In this document: positions 26,432 through 34,918 of the stretch, piece by piece
Position numbering within the stretch: the stretch's first letter is position 1
Layout: every line of letters begins with the position of its first letter
Source: DATAOG01 sp963753685
GTDB lineage: Bacteria > Pseudomonadota > Alphaproteobacteria > Geminicoccales > Geminicoccaceae
DNA length: 64,000 bases
Direction: 5' to 3'
Assembly (NCBI GenBank): GCA_963753685.1
Contig: CAVWDE010000027.1
Coordinates: 142,168-206,167, forward strand
Position numbers and translations under genes: made by a program
The notes under the pieces: model-generated
Told to the model about the DNA's origin: nothing
The model's database searches: none
What the model saw: the letters and a program-made list of their open reading frames with translations, nothing else

Positions 26432-27161
26432 GCCCGACCCCGCGATCGCAGGGTCCGAGCCGGCGCCTGCCCGCGCTGCCCGGACGAGCCGCGCATGACC
26501 CGGGCGGCGCCTGACGTTCGATGCCTCGAGCGGCGAGCGTAGGGCGCGCCGTCCGCCCGGGGGCGGTGGCACTCGGGCGGGGACGGGCGGCATGACCCGC
26601 GCTGCCGCCTGCAGCCCGATGCCCGGGTGGGCGAGCAACTCGCGCGCTCACGGGCGCCGACGCGGCGCTGCGCGGCCGGGCTCGCGCGGCGCTAACCGAA
26701 AGTTAACCATTCTGGCTCAGCTCTTGCTTCGGTTGGTCCATGCGATCCTGGGAATCCGTGCGCCGTCGAACCCGGCGGCTCGGAGTCCCCGGATCGCATG
26801 GACCATCGAGCACCCGGACGATGGCGGCCAATGGTTGACGGAAGGTTAGCCCGCCCGGATCCGGCCGGCCCCGGTGCCCGGCCTCCGCCTGGCGACCGGC
26901 AAGGCGGTCCGGGGACATCGCGGCGGCGATCGGTGAGCTTCCAAAGACTCGCGTCCCAAGCCCGGCGCCGCACCGGTGAGGGTGGCCGCAAACGGCGACC
27001 GCACCACGCCCGGGGACGCACCGGGGAGGGTTGCCGCCAACGGCGAGCACCACGCCACGAGCCACCGCGCGCGATCTCGGTGGCGGGCGACGAGGCGAGG
27101 CGACGATGGCGCGCGCGCGTGACCGGGCGAGGCGGCGCCTGATGCGGGCGGGTCCCTGAAC
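26432..27161. other. 730-base gap within the ABC importer locus
   Basis: No gene is recognised. It holds palindromic repeat R2 (26687-26855) and, at about 26970-27060, a two-copy direct repeat of some 45 bases around GCACCGGTGAGGGT / GCACCGGGGAGGGT. The gap separates the binding protein from its permease and could reduce or uncouple their expression. Confidence 0.5.
26687..26855. repeat. palindromic intergenic repeat, copy R2
   Basis: Almost the whole 169 bases is an inverted repeat. The outer arms are GCTAACCGAAAGTTAACCATT and AATGGTTGACGGAAGGTTAGC. The inner arms are GGTCCATGCGATCC (26735-26748) and its perfect complement at 26791-26804, with GGGAATCCG / CGGAGTCCC inside them. It has no coding capacity. 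MITE- or REP-like. Confidence 0.8.
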
Positions 27162-27950
27162 GTGGCGAGCGTCTTTGCGCCCAAGACCGAGATTCCAGGC
27201 GCGCTGCACGCGGGCCTGAGCATCCTGGCCGGGGTGCTGGTGGTGGGGCTCTGGTGCTGGCTGACCTACGGCGGCATCGTGCGCACCGACTTCCTGGCGC
27301 CGCCGCACGCGGTCCTGCTGGCCGGCTGGAAGGGGCTGAAGAACGGCACCCTCCTCGGCCACATCCGCTCGAGCCTGACCGTGATCCTCTCGGGTTTTCT
27401 GCTGGCTTCGATCTTCGCCGTGCCGCTCGGCATCCTGATGGGCAGCTTCCGCGTGGTCGAGGCGTTCATCGAGCCGATCACGGGCTTCATGCGCTATCTG
27501 CCGGTCTCGGCCATGATCCCGCTGCTCATCCTTTGGATCGGGATCGGCATCGAGCAGAAGATCGCGGTCATTTTTCTCGGGACTTTCTTTCAGCAGCTGA
27601 TCCTGATCGCCGACGTCTCGGCAAGGGTCTCCAAGGACCTGATCGACGTCTCCTACACTCTAGGCGCGAGCCGGCGCCAAGTGGTGACCCGGGTGCTGTT
27701 CCCGGCCTGCCTGCCGGGGGTCATGGACAATCTCCGGGTCACCATGGGCTGGGCCTGGACGTATCTGGTGGTCGCCGAGCTGGTTGCCGCCAACTCGGGC
27801 CTCGGCTACATGATCCTGAATGCCATGCGCGGCCTGTTCACCGACGTGATCATCCTCGGCATCGTCACCATCGGCATTCTGGGCCTGATCACCGACCAGC
27901 TGTTCAAGCTTTTGCGCCGCTGGCTCCTGCCCTGGTCGGCAACCTTCTGA
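27162..27950 (+). CDS. ABC transporter permease
   Basis: A 262-residue inner-membrane permease of the SsuC/TauC/NrtB type with six predicted spans, including LSILAGVLVVGLWCWLTYGG and LTVILSGFLLASIFAVPLGI. The cytoplasmic EAA loop that docks the ATPase reads ISYT-like DVSYTLGASRRQVVTRVLFP. The start codon is GTG at 27162, with no ATG available before the first span. It pairs with the binding protein upstream and the ATPase downstream; an oxygenase gene separates it from the latter. Confidence 0.9.
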   Translation: MASVFAPKTEIPGALHAGLSILAGVLVVGLWCWLTYGGIVRTDFLAPPHAVLLAGWKGLKNGTLLGHIRSSLTVILSGFLLASIFAVPLGILMGSFRVVEAFIEPITGFMRYLPVSAMIPLLILWIGIGIEQKIAVIFLGTFFQQLILIADVSARVSKDLIDVSYTLGASRRQVVTRVLFPACLPGVMDNLRVTMGWAWTYLVVAELVAANSGLGYMILNAMRGLFTDVIILGIVTIGILGLITDQLFKLLRRWLLPWSATF

Positions 27951-28068
27951 GGACCTTCTGAGGGCCGCCTCGGGATCGAGGCCCGAAGTGCAAGCCCGGG
28001 AGCTGCAAGCAAGAGTGGCCCGCCGGGGGTGAACGCCCGCCTGGCAGCCCGACAACCGGAAGACGAAG

Positions 28069-28944
28069 ATGCCCGACCCCGCAGCCGCCCGGAGCCACTC
28101 GCGTCAGGCGAATGACCAGTTTGCCGCTGATCGCTTCGTCGTGTTGCGCGATCCGTTCCCGGAAACGATTGACGACCTTCGCCGGGCGATCGCCGCCCTC
28201 GACTCCCGCGCCAGCGACATCCTCGAGCGCTGCGGCTATCGAGCCGACGTGATTGCGGAATTTGCCAAAACCAATGACCAGGAGCTGATCGTGGTTGCCG
28301 AGCAGAGCGCCCCACAACTCGTCTGTCGATACGAATACATTTTGGGCGCGAGCGCTGAGGTAAGCCAATTCGAAAAGAATTACATCCGCCCTTTGATGAC
28401 CAGGATCGTTGGCAGGCCGCTTGCGATCTTCAAGGACAAGATGAACCGGAAATCGACCGGCGGCGGCGCATTCGCTCCCCATCAGGATCACGCGGCCTAC
28501 AAGGAATTTCCGGCACGATGGTATGTCACCGCCATGATTGCCATCGATGAGGCCACTGAAGCCAATGGCTGTCTGGAATTCGCGGTCAACGTCGATCAGG
28601 TGATCCGTGAGGATCCGCACTGTGTAGCCAGTTGGGTCGCGCAGAACCCGCTGCTTCGGGCAGACGAAGGTGGACCGACCAACGGTGAGATCCGCAGCGA
28701 CATCGGATCTCGACTGCGATGGCGGCCAATCCCTGCGCAGGCGGGGGACGTGGTGATCTTCAATTCGTTCATCCCGCACCGGTCGAAGCGCAACCAATCG
28801 CCGCAGCCGCGCCGGGCCTTGTTTCTCACCTACAACATTGCCGAGAGTGGCGATTGGTACGACTACTACTACCAGATGAAACGGGCACGCTACGATGACC
28901 CGATGTTTCATGTCGGGACGCCGACCGCCCATGGGCGCCGGTGA
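28069..28944 (+). CDS. phytanoyl-CoA dioxygenase (PhyH) family oxygenase
   Basis: A 291-residue Fe(II)/2-oxoglutarate oxygenase. The iron triad is HQD in FAPHQDHAAYKEFP with the distal His in SFIPHRSKRNQS, and RALFLTYN holds the Arg that usually binds 2-oxoglutarate. PhyH relatives hydroxylate lipids, ectoine or 2-aminoethylphosphonate. The gene lies between the permease and ATPase genes of an ABC importer and its stop overlaps the ATPase start (GTGA), so the enzyme probably acts on the imported compound. Codon use is less GC-rich than its neighbours, suggesting separate acquisition. Confidence 0.85.
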   Translation: MPDPAAARSHSRQANDQFAADRFVVLRDPFPETIDDLRRAIAALDSRASDILERCGYRADVIAEFAKTNDQELIVVAEQSAPQLVCRYEYILGASAEVSQFEKNYIRPLMTRIVGRPLAIFKDKMNRKSTGGGAFAPHQDHAAYKEFPARWYVTAMIAIDEATEANGCLEFAVNVDQVIREDPHCVASWVAQNPLLRADEGGPTNGEIRSDIGSRLRWRPIPAQAGDVVIFNSFIPHRSKRNQSPQPRRALFLTYNIAESGDWYDYYYQMKRARYDDPMFHVGTPTAHGRR

Positions 28945-29741
28945 CGGGTGTCCGGCCTTTGAGCAAGCTCCGGATCGAGGGCGTGACCGTCCGCTTCGCC
29001 GGCCGCAACGGACGGACCGTCACGGCACTCGAAGACATCTCGCTCGCGATCCCCGACCGCGAGCTGTCCTGCATCGTCGGCCCCTCGGGCTGCGGCAAGT
29101 CGACCCTTTTGCGCCTGGTCGCCGGCCTCGCCGAGGCGACCGCCGGCCGCATCACCCTCGACGGCCGGCCGATCGCCGGGCCCTCGGCCGAGCGCGGCAT
29201 GGTGTTCCAGAGCTACACCCTGTTCCCCTGGCTGACCGTGCGCCGCAACGTCGAGTTCGGCCTCGAGCTCAAGCGCACGCCCGCGGCCGAGCGCGCCCGG
29301 ATCTCCTCGCAGCTGATCCGCGAGGTCGGCCTCGAGGGCTTCGAGGACGCCTATCCCGACCAGCTCTCGGGCGGCATGCGCCAGCGCGCAGCCCTCGCCC
29401 GGGCGCTCGCCAACGATCCCGAGATCCTGCTCATGGACGAGCCGTTCGGCGCCCTCGACAGCCAGACCCGGGCGCTGATGCAGGAGCTGCTGCTGGCGAT
29501 CTGGGAACAGAGCCACAAGACCGTGCTGTTCATCACCCACGACATCGACGAGGCGCTGTTCCTCGGCGACGTCGTCTACGTGATGACCGCGCGCCCGGGC
29601 CGGATCAAGCAGGAGATCACGGTCGACATCCCGCGCCCGCGCGGCCCCGAGGTTTTGACCGCGCCCCGCTTCGTCGCGTTGAAGCGCGATGTGCTGGCGC
29701 TGATCCGCGAGGAGGCGATGCGGGCGCTCGCCGAGGCGTAA
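28941..29741 (+). CDS. ABC transporter ATP-binding protein
   Basis: A 266-residue ATPase of the SsuB/TauB/NrtD class that powers the importer. Walker A is GPSGCGKSTLLRL, the Q-loop is GMVFQSYTLFPW, the signature is LSGGMRQRAALARAL, Walker B is ILLMDEPFGALD and the switch His is in FITHDIDEALFL. GTG at 28941 overlaps the oxygenase stop. All motifs are intact, so the transporter should work if the binding protein is expressed. Confidence 0.93.
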   Translation: MTGVRPLSKLRIEGVTVRFAGRNGRTVTALEDISLAIPDRELSCIVGPSGCGKSTLLRLVAGLAEATAGRITLDGRPIAGPSAERGMVFQSYTLFPWLTVRRNVEFGLELKRTPAAERARISSQLIREVGLEGFEDAYPDQLSGGMRQRAALARALANDPEILLMDEPFGALDSQTRALMQELLLAIWEQSHKTVLFITHDIDEALFLGDVVYVMTARPGRIKQEITVDIPRPRGPEVLTAPRFVALKRDVLALIREEAMRALAEA

Positions 29742-29849
29742 GACCTGCCGCAGAAGGTCTCGCCGTGCGCGCCCGACGTGCGCGCCTCGGGGCGCTTGCG
29801 GTCCGGCCGCAAGCCGAGGGCTCGGCTTCCCTGCCCGCCTCGCCTTAAG

Positions 29850-29963
29850 GATTTGTTAACCCTTGGCGCTCATCCTTGCCGGCGTTGGTCCATGCGATCC
29901 TGGGAATCCGTGCGCCGCCAACCGAGCCGAAACTCTGGAGTCCCACGGTCGCACGGCCCACCC
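29850..29963. repeat. palindromic intergenic repeat, copy R3
   Basis: Starts with TTTGTTAACCC and has the inner left arm GGTCCATGCGATCC at 29887-29900, identical to R2 as far as GGGAATCCGTGCGCCG. The right arm (GGAGTCCCACGGTCGCACGG) is degenerate, and the outer right arm is not recognisable. Confidence 0.7.
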
Positions 29964-29977
29964 GAAGGAGGCTCTGA

Positions 29978-30550
29978 TACCAAGCGAAGAAAGTCCTGGC
30001 TCTAATACCAGGCGCACAAAGTCCTGACCCTAATACCAGGCGCAGAAGATCATGCTTCGAGCCTGGTCTGCGCGCAACCGGGTTGGCGGGCGGCGGCGCG
30101 TCGCGCGAGGGTGAAGACTTCGCGGGAACCGGAGAACGTGCAAGCGGTAGCCAGTCGGTCGACGCGGCGCCTGCGCCGCCGAGATCGTTGCGAGGCGTGC
30201 TTCGCGTCAAGAGCCGACCCGCCAACTGGCGCGGCCCTTCTGAGACCAAGCGCAGAAGATCCTGACTTTCGAGCTTGGTCTGTGCGCCCGGGTTGGTGGC
30301 GGTGGGCGCGCCGCGCGAAGGTGAAGACTTCGCGGGAGCCGGAGAACGTGCCAGCGGTAGCCAGTCGGTCGGCGCGGCGCCTGCACCGCCCAGCTCGTTG
30401 CGAGGCGTACTTCGCGTCAAGAGCGACCCGCCACCCGGCGCGGCCATTCTGAGAGAAGCGCAGAAGGTCCTGACTTGCGCGCCTGGTCTGCGCGCCCGGG
30501 TTGGCGGGCGGCGGGCGCGCCCCGCGAAGTGAAGACTTCGCGGGAACGGT
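29978..30550. repeat. nested 28-bp and 210-bp tandem repeats
   Basis: Three 28-base units start with TACCA at 29978, 30006 and 30034. From 30041 a larger unit of about 210 bases repeats: CGCAGAAG at 30041, 30251 and 30459, and GAAGACTTCGCGGG at 30113, 30323 and 30531. That makes two full copies and part of a third. The last copy forms a perfect hairpin, CCCGCGAAGT-GAAG-ACTTCGCGGG (30521-30544), which is imperfect in the earlier copies. No coding is seen. It could end transcription between the ABC and Sia-type operons. Confidence 0.8.
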
Positions 30551-30644
30551 ATCAGCGATCGATGCGACCGATCGCGGCGCGGCTCGGGTGAACGTCAACT
30601 CTTCGTTGTGGCTGGTCAAAGGTCGGCCGGCGCGGCGCCACCGC

Positions 30645-32048
30645 TCACGCCAGGCGCGGGGTGAAGGCGACGATGGTGGCGTCGTCGCGGCGGGGTTCGC
30701 GCTCCGAATAGGCGTCGAACTCGGCCTTGACGGCCGCCAGCACCTGCTCGAGGCGGCCGCCTGCGTGGTGCTCGAGGCTGCGCATCAGGCGCTGGTGGCC
30801 GAACGCGATCCGGCGGGGGCCGCCCGGCTGATCGGTGACGCCGTCGGAGGCGAGAATCAGGCGGGTCTCGGGCTCCAGCCGGACGCGGTGCTCCGCGAGC
30901 CGCAGCTCGGCCGGCGAATCGGGATAGCCGAGGCTCGCCTTGTCGCCGCGGATGCGCTCGACGCGATCGCCGCGCGCCACCAGCAAAGACAGGCGCGCGC
31001 CGGCGAACAGCGCGCTGCGACCGGCGGCATCGATCTGGCAGACGGCGGCGTCCATGCCGTCGTTCGAGGCCGGCTCGGCCACGTCCTGATTGAGCAGACT
31101 GCGGGTCAGCGTATTGAGCCGGCGCAGGATCGCCGCCGGACCGAGCTCGTCGCTCTCGGCGAACACCCGCTCCAGGATCGAGATCGCGACCATGGTCATG
31201 AAGCCGCCGGGCACGCCATGACCGGTACAGTCCAGCAGCACGATCGTGGGCCGTGCGCCGGCGACCGAGACCCAGTAGATGTCGCCGCCGACCACATCGC
31301 GCGGCTCCCAGAGCACCGCGAAGTCGGCGAAGCTCGCCGCCAGGCGTTCGCGCGGCGGCAGGAGCCCCCGCTGGATGCGGCTGGCGTAGCTGACGCTGTC
31401 GACGATCGCGCGGTGCGCTTCGCGGATCTCGGCGACCCGCGCGACCTCGCGATCGAGCATGCTGTTGTAGCTGCGGATCACCTGGCCGATCTCGTCCATG
31501 GAACGGTGGTCGACCCGGGCCGCGAGATCGTTGTGCTCGAAGCGCTCGATCGCGGTCAGCATCTGGCCGAGCGGCCGGTTGATGGTCCAGCGGAAGGCCA
31601 AGATCGCCGGCAGGATGATCGCGAGGCCGCCGAACAGGGCAAGGCCGCCCAGGATCAGGAATTCCCGCCGCAGCCCGGTCAACACCCGAGCCGCATCGTA
31701 GCGCACCAGGAGGCGCGCTGGCCCGGCCGCGGTCGGAACGTCGATGCGCAGCTCCTCGCCCGGGCGCTTGATCCGCGTGCACCCGATCACCGGCCAGGAC
31801 GCGCCCGGCGTGTCGCCGGCCAGGAAGTCGGCGCAGATGACGTAGGGGAAGGCGGCAAACACCGCGAGCAGGTCGCGCGCCGGGCCCGGCTGGCCGGCGG
31901 CCAGGTAGCCCGCCACGGGACTGGCGATCCGGTTCGCGACCGTCGCCATCTCGGCGGCGACGCTGCCGATCACGTAAGCCTGCCGATATTGATAGTAGGC
32001 GAACAGCACCACCCCGTTGACGATCAGGCCGCTGCCGATGGTCGCCAA
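30645..32048 (-). CDS. siaA: SiaA-like membrane PP2C (SpoIIE-type) phosphatase
   Basis: A 467-residue membrane phosphatase expected to dephosphorylate SiaC. An N-terminal span (IGSGLIVNGVVLFAYYQY) is followed by a periplasmic sensor region, a second span (FLILGGLALFGGLAIILPA) and a HAMP segment (WTINRPLGQMLTAIERFEHN). The SpoIIE PP2C domain has RDVVGGDIYWVSV, LLDCTGHGVPGGFMTM, SNDGMDAAV and a closing RRDDATIVAF with the metal aspartates. TTG 32048 is the listed start, but in-frame sequence reaches back to 32123 (RAALQAIGRLIRRRLFAKF), so the true start is probably upstream at a rare codon. Last gene of the Sia-type operon. Confidence 0.82.
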   Translation of the reverse strand: MATIGSGLIVNGVVLFAYYQYRQAYVIGSVAAEMATVANRIASPVAGYLAAGQPGPARDLLAVFAAFPYVICADFLAGDTPGASWPVIGCTRIKRPGEELRIDVPTAAGPARLLVRYDAARVLTGLRREFLILGGLALFGGLAIILPAILAFRWTINRPLGQMLTAIERFEHNDLAARVDHRSMDEIGQVIRSYNSMLDREVARVAEIREAHRAIVDSVSYASRIQRGLLPPRERLAASFADFAVLWEPRDVVGGDIYWVSVAGARPTIVLLDCTGHGVPGGFMTMVAISILERVFAESDELGPAAILRRLNTLTRSLLNQDVAEPASNDGMDAAVCQIDAAGRSALFAGARLSLLVARGDRVERIRGDKASLGYPDSPAELRLAEHRVRLEPETRLILASDGVTDQPGGPRRIAFGHQRLMRSLEHHAGGRLEQVLAAVKAEFDAYSEREPRRDDATIVAFTPRLA

Positions 32049-32123
32049 GATGAATTTGGCGAACAGCCGCCGCCGGATCAGCCGGCCGATCGCCTGAAGT
32101 GCTGCGCGCAGGTGGTCGATCGG

Positions 32124-32498
32124 CTACTTGCCGAGCTTGGCCAGCGCGGCCATCATGGTCGGCCGGTCGTTGATGATCGTCTGTACCACCTGGTACTTAC
32201 CGTTGACCGCACGCACCAGAAAATCCGCAGTCAGATTGTTGCCATTCTCATCGACCATTTCCGAACAAAGGAAATAATCCTTGCCGAACGGCACGATCAT
32301 CGGGTGGATATTGGCCGGATAGACGGTCTTCAGCGCCTGTTCTTTCGCATCGACGTAGGTATAAGCGCCGTCGACGAGGATCTCCTGGATATGGCTCAAC
32401 ATGGCGCCCTGGAGCTTGACCTGGAGGTCGGTCGGAATGTCGGCGGCCAGCGCGCTGTTGGCGAACAGCAACGTGATGACAGCAACGATGTGGCGCAT
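32124..32498 (-). CDS. small periplasmic protein between the cyclase and SiaA-like genes
   Basis: A 124-residue secreted protein with a signal peptide (MRHIVAVITLLFANSALAAD). The mature part has IPTDLQVKLQGAMLSHIQEI, a central GKDYFLCSEMVDENG with a single Cys, and VRAVNGKYQVVQTIINDRP. I do not recognise a family. Its gene ends where the SiaA-like frame begins, so it could supply or bind the ligand sensed by the SiaA periplasmic domain; that is inferred from position alone. The lower GC content hints at different origin. Confidence 0.65.
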   Translation of the reverse strand: MRHIVAVITLLFANSALAADIPTDLQVKLQGAMLSHIQEILVDGAYTYVDAKEQALKTVYPANIHPMIVPFGKDYFLCSEMVDENGNNLTADFLVRAVNGKYQVVQTIINDRPTMMAALAKLGK

Positions 32499-32618
32499 CT
32501 CCCAAATCCCCCTGCTGCCGCGGTCGAATCCAGTATCATAGCCGATCCGCGGGCGCAATCCGCGCGAGCGCCGCGGTTGCCCGGAGCGCGGGCGAAAGGT
32601 CCGGGATCGGCCGGCACC

Positions 32619-33674
32619 TCAGGCCTGCTCCAGCCTCTGGAGCGCCTGGCTCAGGAGGTCGCGGGCCTCCAGGCGCTCCTCGACGCCCATGTGCTCGACA
32701 TCGAGGTTCAGCTTCAGATGCGGCAGATCGGCGGACAGGGGCCGCAGCCCGGCGTCGAGGTTGCGCTGGAGATCGATCGCCCGGTAGACCGAGACCGGAT
32801 AGGGCAGGCCGCGCACCTCGGTCGTGCCGGCTTCCTCGCAGTGGATGACGTCCTTGACCAGGGCAAAGGTCTCGTAGGAGATCAGGATGCCCTCGGCCGG
32901 CGCCTGCTCCTCGAGCCGCGCTGCCAGGTTCACCGTGGTGCCGATGATCGTGTAGTCCATGCGCTCGTCGCTGCCGAAGTTGCCGACGGTGCAGTAGCCG
33001 GTGTGGATGCCCATGCGCGCCCTGAGCGGCGCCTCGATGCCCGATTGGCGCCAGATCGCCGCGAGCTCCCGCAGCCGGCGCTGCATCGCGATCGCCATCT
33101 CGACGCAGGCCTGCGCATCCTCGCGCGTGCCCCGGGTCTCGGGATCGCCAAAAAAGATCATGATCGCGTCGCCGATGTACTTGTCGATGGTGGCGCCGTA
33201 GGCGAGTGCCACGCGCGCCATCTCCGCCAGATACTGGTTGAGCAGCTGGGTGAGGTCTTCTGCTTCCATCTTCTCCGTGGCTTCGGTGAAGCCGGCGATG
33301 TCGGAGAAGAACACGGTCAGCTTCTTGCGCCCGCTGGCCAGCTTGACCTCGCTCTGGCCGCTGAAGATCGACTGGTAGACCTGGGGCGAGAGGTATTTCG
33401 CGAGCTTGTTGGACAGGGTCTCGAGCTCGCGGTTCTTGCGCGCGATCTGTTCGCTGGTGTGGCGCTGCTTCTCCGCCAGGGCATTGAGCTCGCGCTCGTT
33501 GCGATCGCTCAGGCGCATCAGACGCCGCGTGGTGCGGAACAGGTGTCGATAGGCGGCGAGCAGCTCGGCGTAAGCATCGCGATCGGCGACGGTCGCGAAA
33601 TGACCGTTGGCAAGGCGGATCTCAGCCGCCGCAACCACCGCTTCCTCTTTGTCGAAGAGATCGCCGGGCGGCAT
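32619..33674 (-). CDS. class III adenylate/guanylate cyclase in a Sia-type operon
   Basis: A 351-residue cyclase. Residues 1-110 are mainly a coiled coil (KQRHTSEQIARKNRELETLS) ending in LAKYLSPQVYQSIFSG, a linker typical of these cyclases. The catalytic domain has VFFSDIAGFTEATEKM (metal Asp), IDKYIGDAIMIFFGDP (purine Lys, metal Asp) and YTIIGTTVNLAARLEE (Thr with Asn/Arg), so cAMP is the expected product. Its start overlaps the siaC stop (TGATG). In Pseudomonas the SiaABC partner-switch controls the diguanylate cyclase SiaD; here this cyclase takes that place and is probably activated by unphosphorylated SiaC. Confidence 0.85.
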   Translation of the reverse strand: MPPGDLFDKEEAVVAAAEIRLANGHFATVADRDAYAELLAAYRHLFRTTRRLMRLSDRNERELNALAEKQRHTSEQIARKNRELETLSNKLAKYLSPQVYQSIFSGQSEVKLASGRKKLTVFFSDIAGFTEATEKMEAEDLTQLLNQYLAEMARVALAYGATIDKYIGDAIMIFFGDPETRGTREDAQACVEMAIAMQRRLRELAAIWRQSGIEAPLRARMGIHTGYCTVGNFGSDERMDYTIIGTTVNLAARLEEQAPAEGILISYETFALVKDVIHCEEAGTTEVRGLPYPVSVYRAIDLQRNLDAGLRPLSADLPHLKLNLDVEHMGVEERLEARDLLSQALQRLEQA

Positions 33675-34060
33675 CAGCGGCGCATCACCTCCAGATGGAA
33701 GGTCGCATGCTGGAGATCCTCGCCGAATTCCTGGCCGAGCTCCTTCATCGTGTCGTCTTCCTCGTCGTAATACCAGTGGATCTCGATCGCGGCGCCGCGG
33801 GCCGCGGCCTCGTCCAGCTTCTCCAACAGCAGCATCAGGGCTTTGGCGGTCGCGCTGTTGAAGTAGATCAGCGACAGATCGAACCGGCAGCCGCCTGCGC
33901 CGAGCGCGGCCAGATAGCCATCGAGCGCCTGGAGGATCGGGCCGTAGAACGCGGGCACGTCCTCGGGGTAGGACTCGCCCTCGATGCGCAGATGATGCAG
34001 GGCGAAGTCGAAGGCCACGGCCGGCGACCGGTTGGTGGCGTCGATCCGCAGGTTGTCCAC
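33674..34060 (-). CDS. siaC: SiaC-family regulatory phosphoprotein (DUF1987)
   Basis: A 128-residue single-domain DUF1987 protein. It starts MDNLRIDATNRSPAVAFDF, with the family's GESYPEDVPAFYGPIL segment. The LIYFNSATAKALMLLLEKLD helix carries the Ser/Thr that SiaB phosphorylates in characterised members. IHWYYDEEDDTMKELGQEF is the conserved acidic C-terminal strand-helix. SiaC switches between kinase, phosphatase and cyclase partners. It lies between siaB (17 bases) and the cyclase (1-base overlap). Confidence 0.88.
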   Translation of the reverse strand: MDNLRIDATNRSPAVAFDFALHHLRIEGESYPEDVPAFYGPILQALDGYLAALGAGGCRFDLSLIYFNSATAKALMLLLEKLDEAAARGAAIEIHWYYDEEDDTMKELGQEFGEDLQHATFHLEVMRR

Positions 34061-34077
34061 GAGGGGCTCCCCCCGCC

Positions 34078-34623
34078 TCAGATCGAGGCTTTGAGCGCGA
34101 AGAACGCGGTCTGCTCGTCGAGGTCGACGAAGTCGAACTCGAGCGGCTTGGACGCGCGCCGCGCGATCTCGATCAGGCCGATCCCGGCGCCGCGGCTGAG
34201 CACCCCCGGGGCGAGCCGCAGCTGCTCCTTGTAGCGGCTGCGGAGCTCACGCTTGTCGAGGGTCAGGATCTCGCCGAGCTGCAGGCGCATGCGCTCGACA
34301 TCCTCGCGCCGGATCACGTTGCCGGTGTAGACGACGTATTCGCTCTGGTCCTGCGCGATCGTGAGCAGGCCGTAGCGCATCGCATCCTCGGCGTCGGGCG
34401 GCAGGCGCTCCGCCGAGTAGCGGATGATGTTCTGCATCTGCTCGACGAACACGGCGAACACGCTGCGCATCGTCTTGGTGCTCGCGTCTTCGATGGTCAG
34501 CTTCTGCTTGAGGGCTTCGCCGACCCCGGTCAGCACCGCCTCGGTGACGTAGCCGCTGTAGGCGAAGATGATGCCGCGCTTACGCAGCGCAAACCGGATG
34601 TCCAGGAGCTCCTGCGCAAGCAT
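34078..34623 (-). CDS. siaB: SiaB-family protein kinase
   Basis: First gene of the operon, a 181-residue GHKL-fold kinase that should phosphorylate SiaC. Typical features are RFALRKRGIIFAYSGYVTEA, the N-box-like FVEQMQNIIRYSAERL, GLLTIAQDQSEYVVYTGN and GAGIGLIEIARRASKPLEF, which is the GxGIGL ATP-lid motif. The length and motif order match SiaB. ATG 34623 begins MLAQELLDIRF. Confidence 0.87.
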   Translation of the reverse strand: MLAQELLDIRFALRKRGIIFAYSGYVTEAVLTGVGEALKQKLTIEDASTKTMRSVFAVFVEQMQNIIRYSAERLPPDAEDAMRYGLLTIAQDQSEYVVYTGNVIRREDVERMRLQLGEILTLDKRELRSRYKEQLRLAPGVLSRGAGIGLIEIARRASKPLEFDFVDLDEQTAFFALKASI

Positions 34624-34918
34624 GGCGCGCCTTCCTTTCGCACGCCGCGAATGTGCATCGATCGCAGCGGCCGTTCAAGCCCTTCCCGGGCGGGGGTCGG
34701 GCAAGGACGTCCAGGACGATCCGGCCGCCGGCCTGGGCCTGGCTTGCCGGTGCGCGGCAACCAAGCCCGGAGGTCCTATTGCCGAGGCCGCCCTGCCGGC
34801 GTACGCTGGAGTTTTCCCAGGAGCGGGTCGCTGGCGGTGGGACAATCGAGGACTTGGTCATTTCGTTCGGGGGTTCCGTATCCCGGAAGATATGAGTTGG
34901 TACGTTAGGGGTGGAGTG

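Noticed and set aside
30501..33770. A 1089-codon plus-strand open frame
   Set aside because: It lies opposite four well-recognised minus-strand genes of the Sia-type operon and has no domain of its own.
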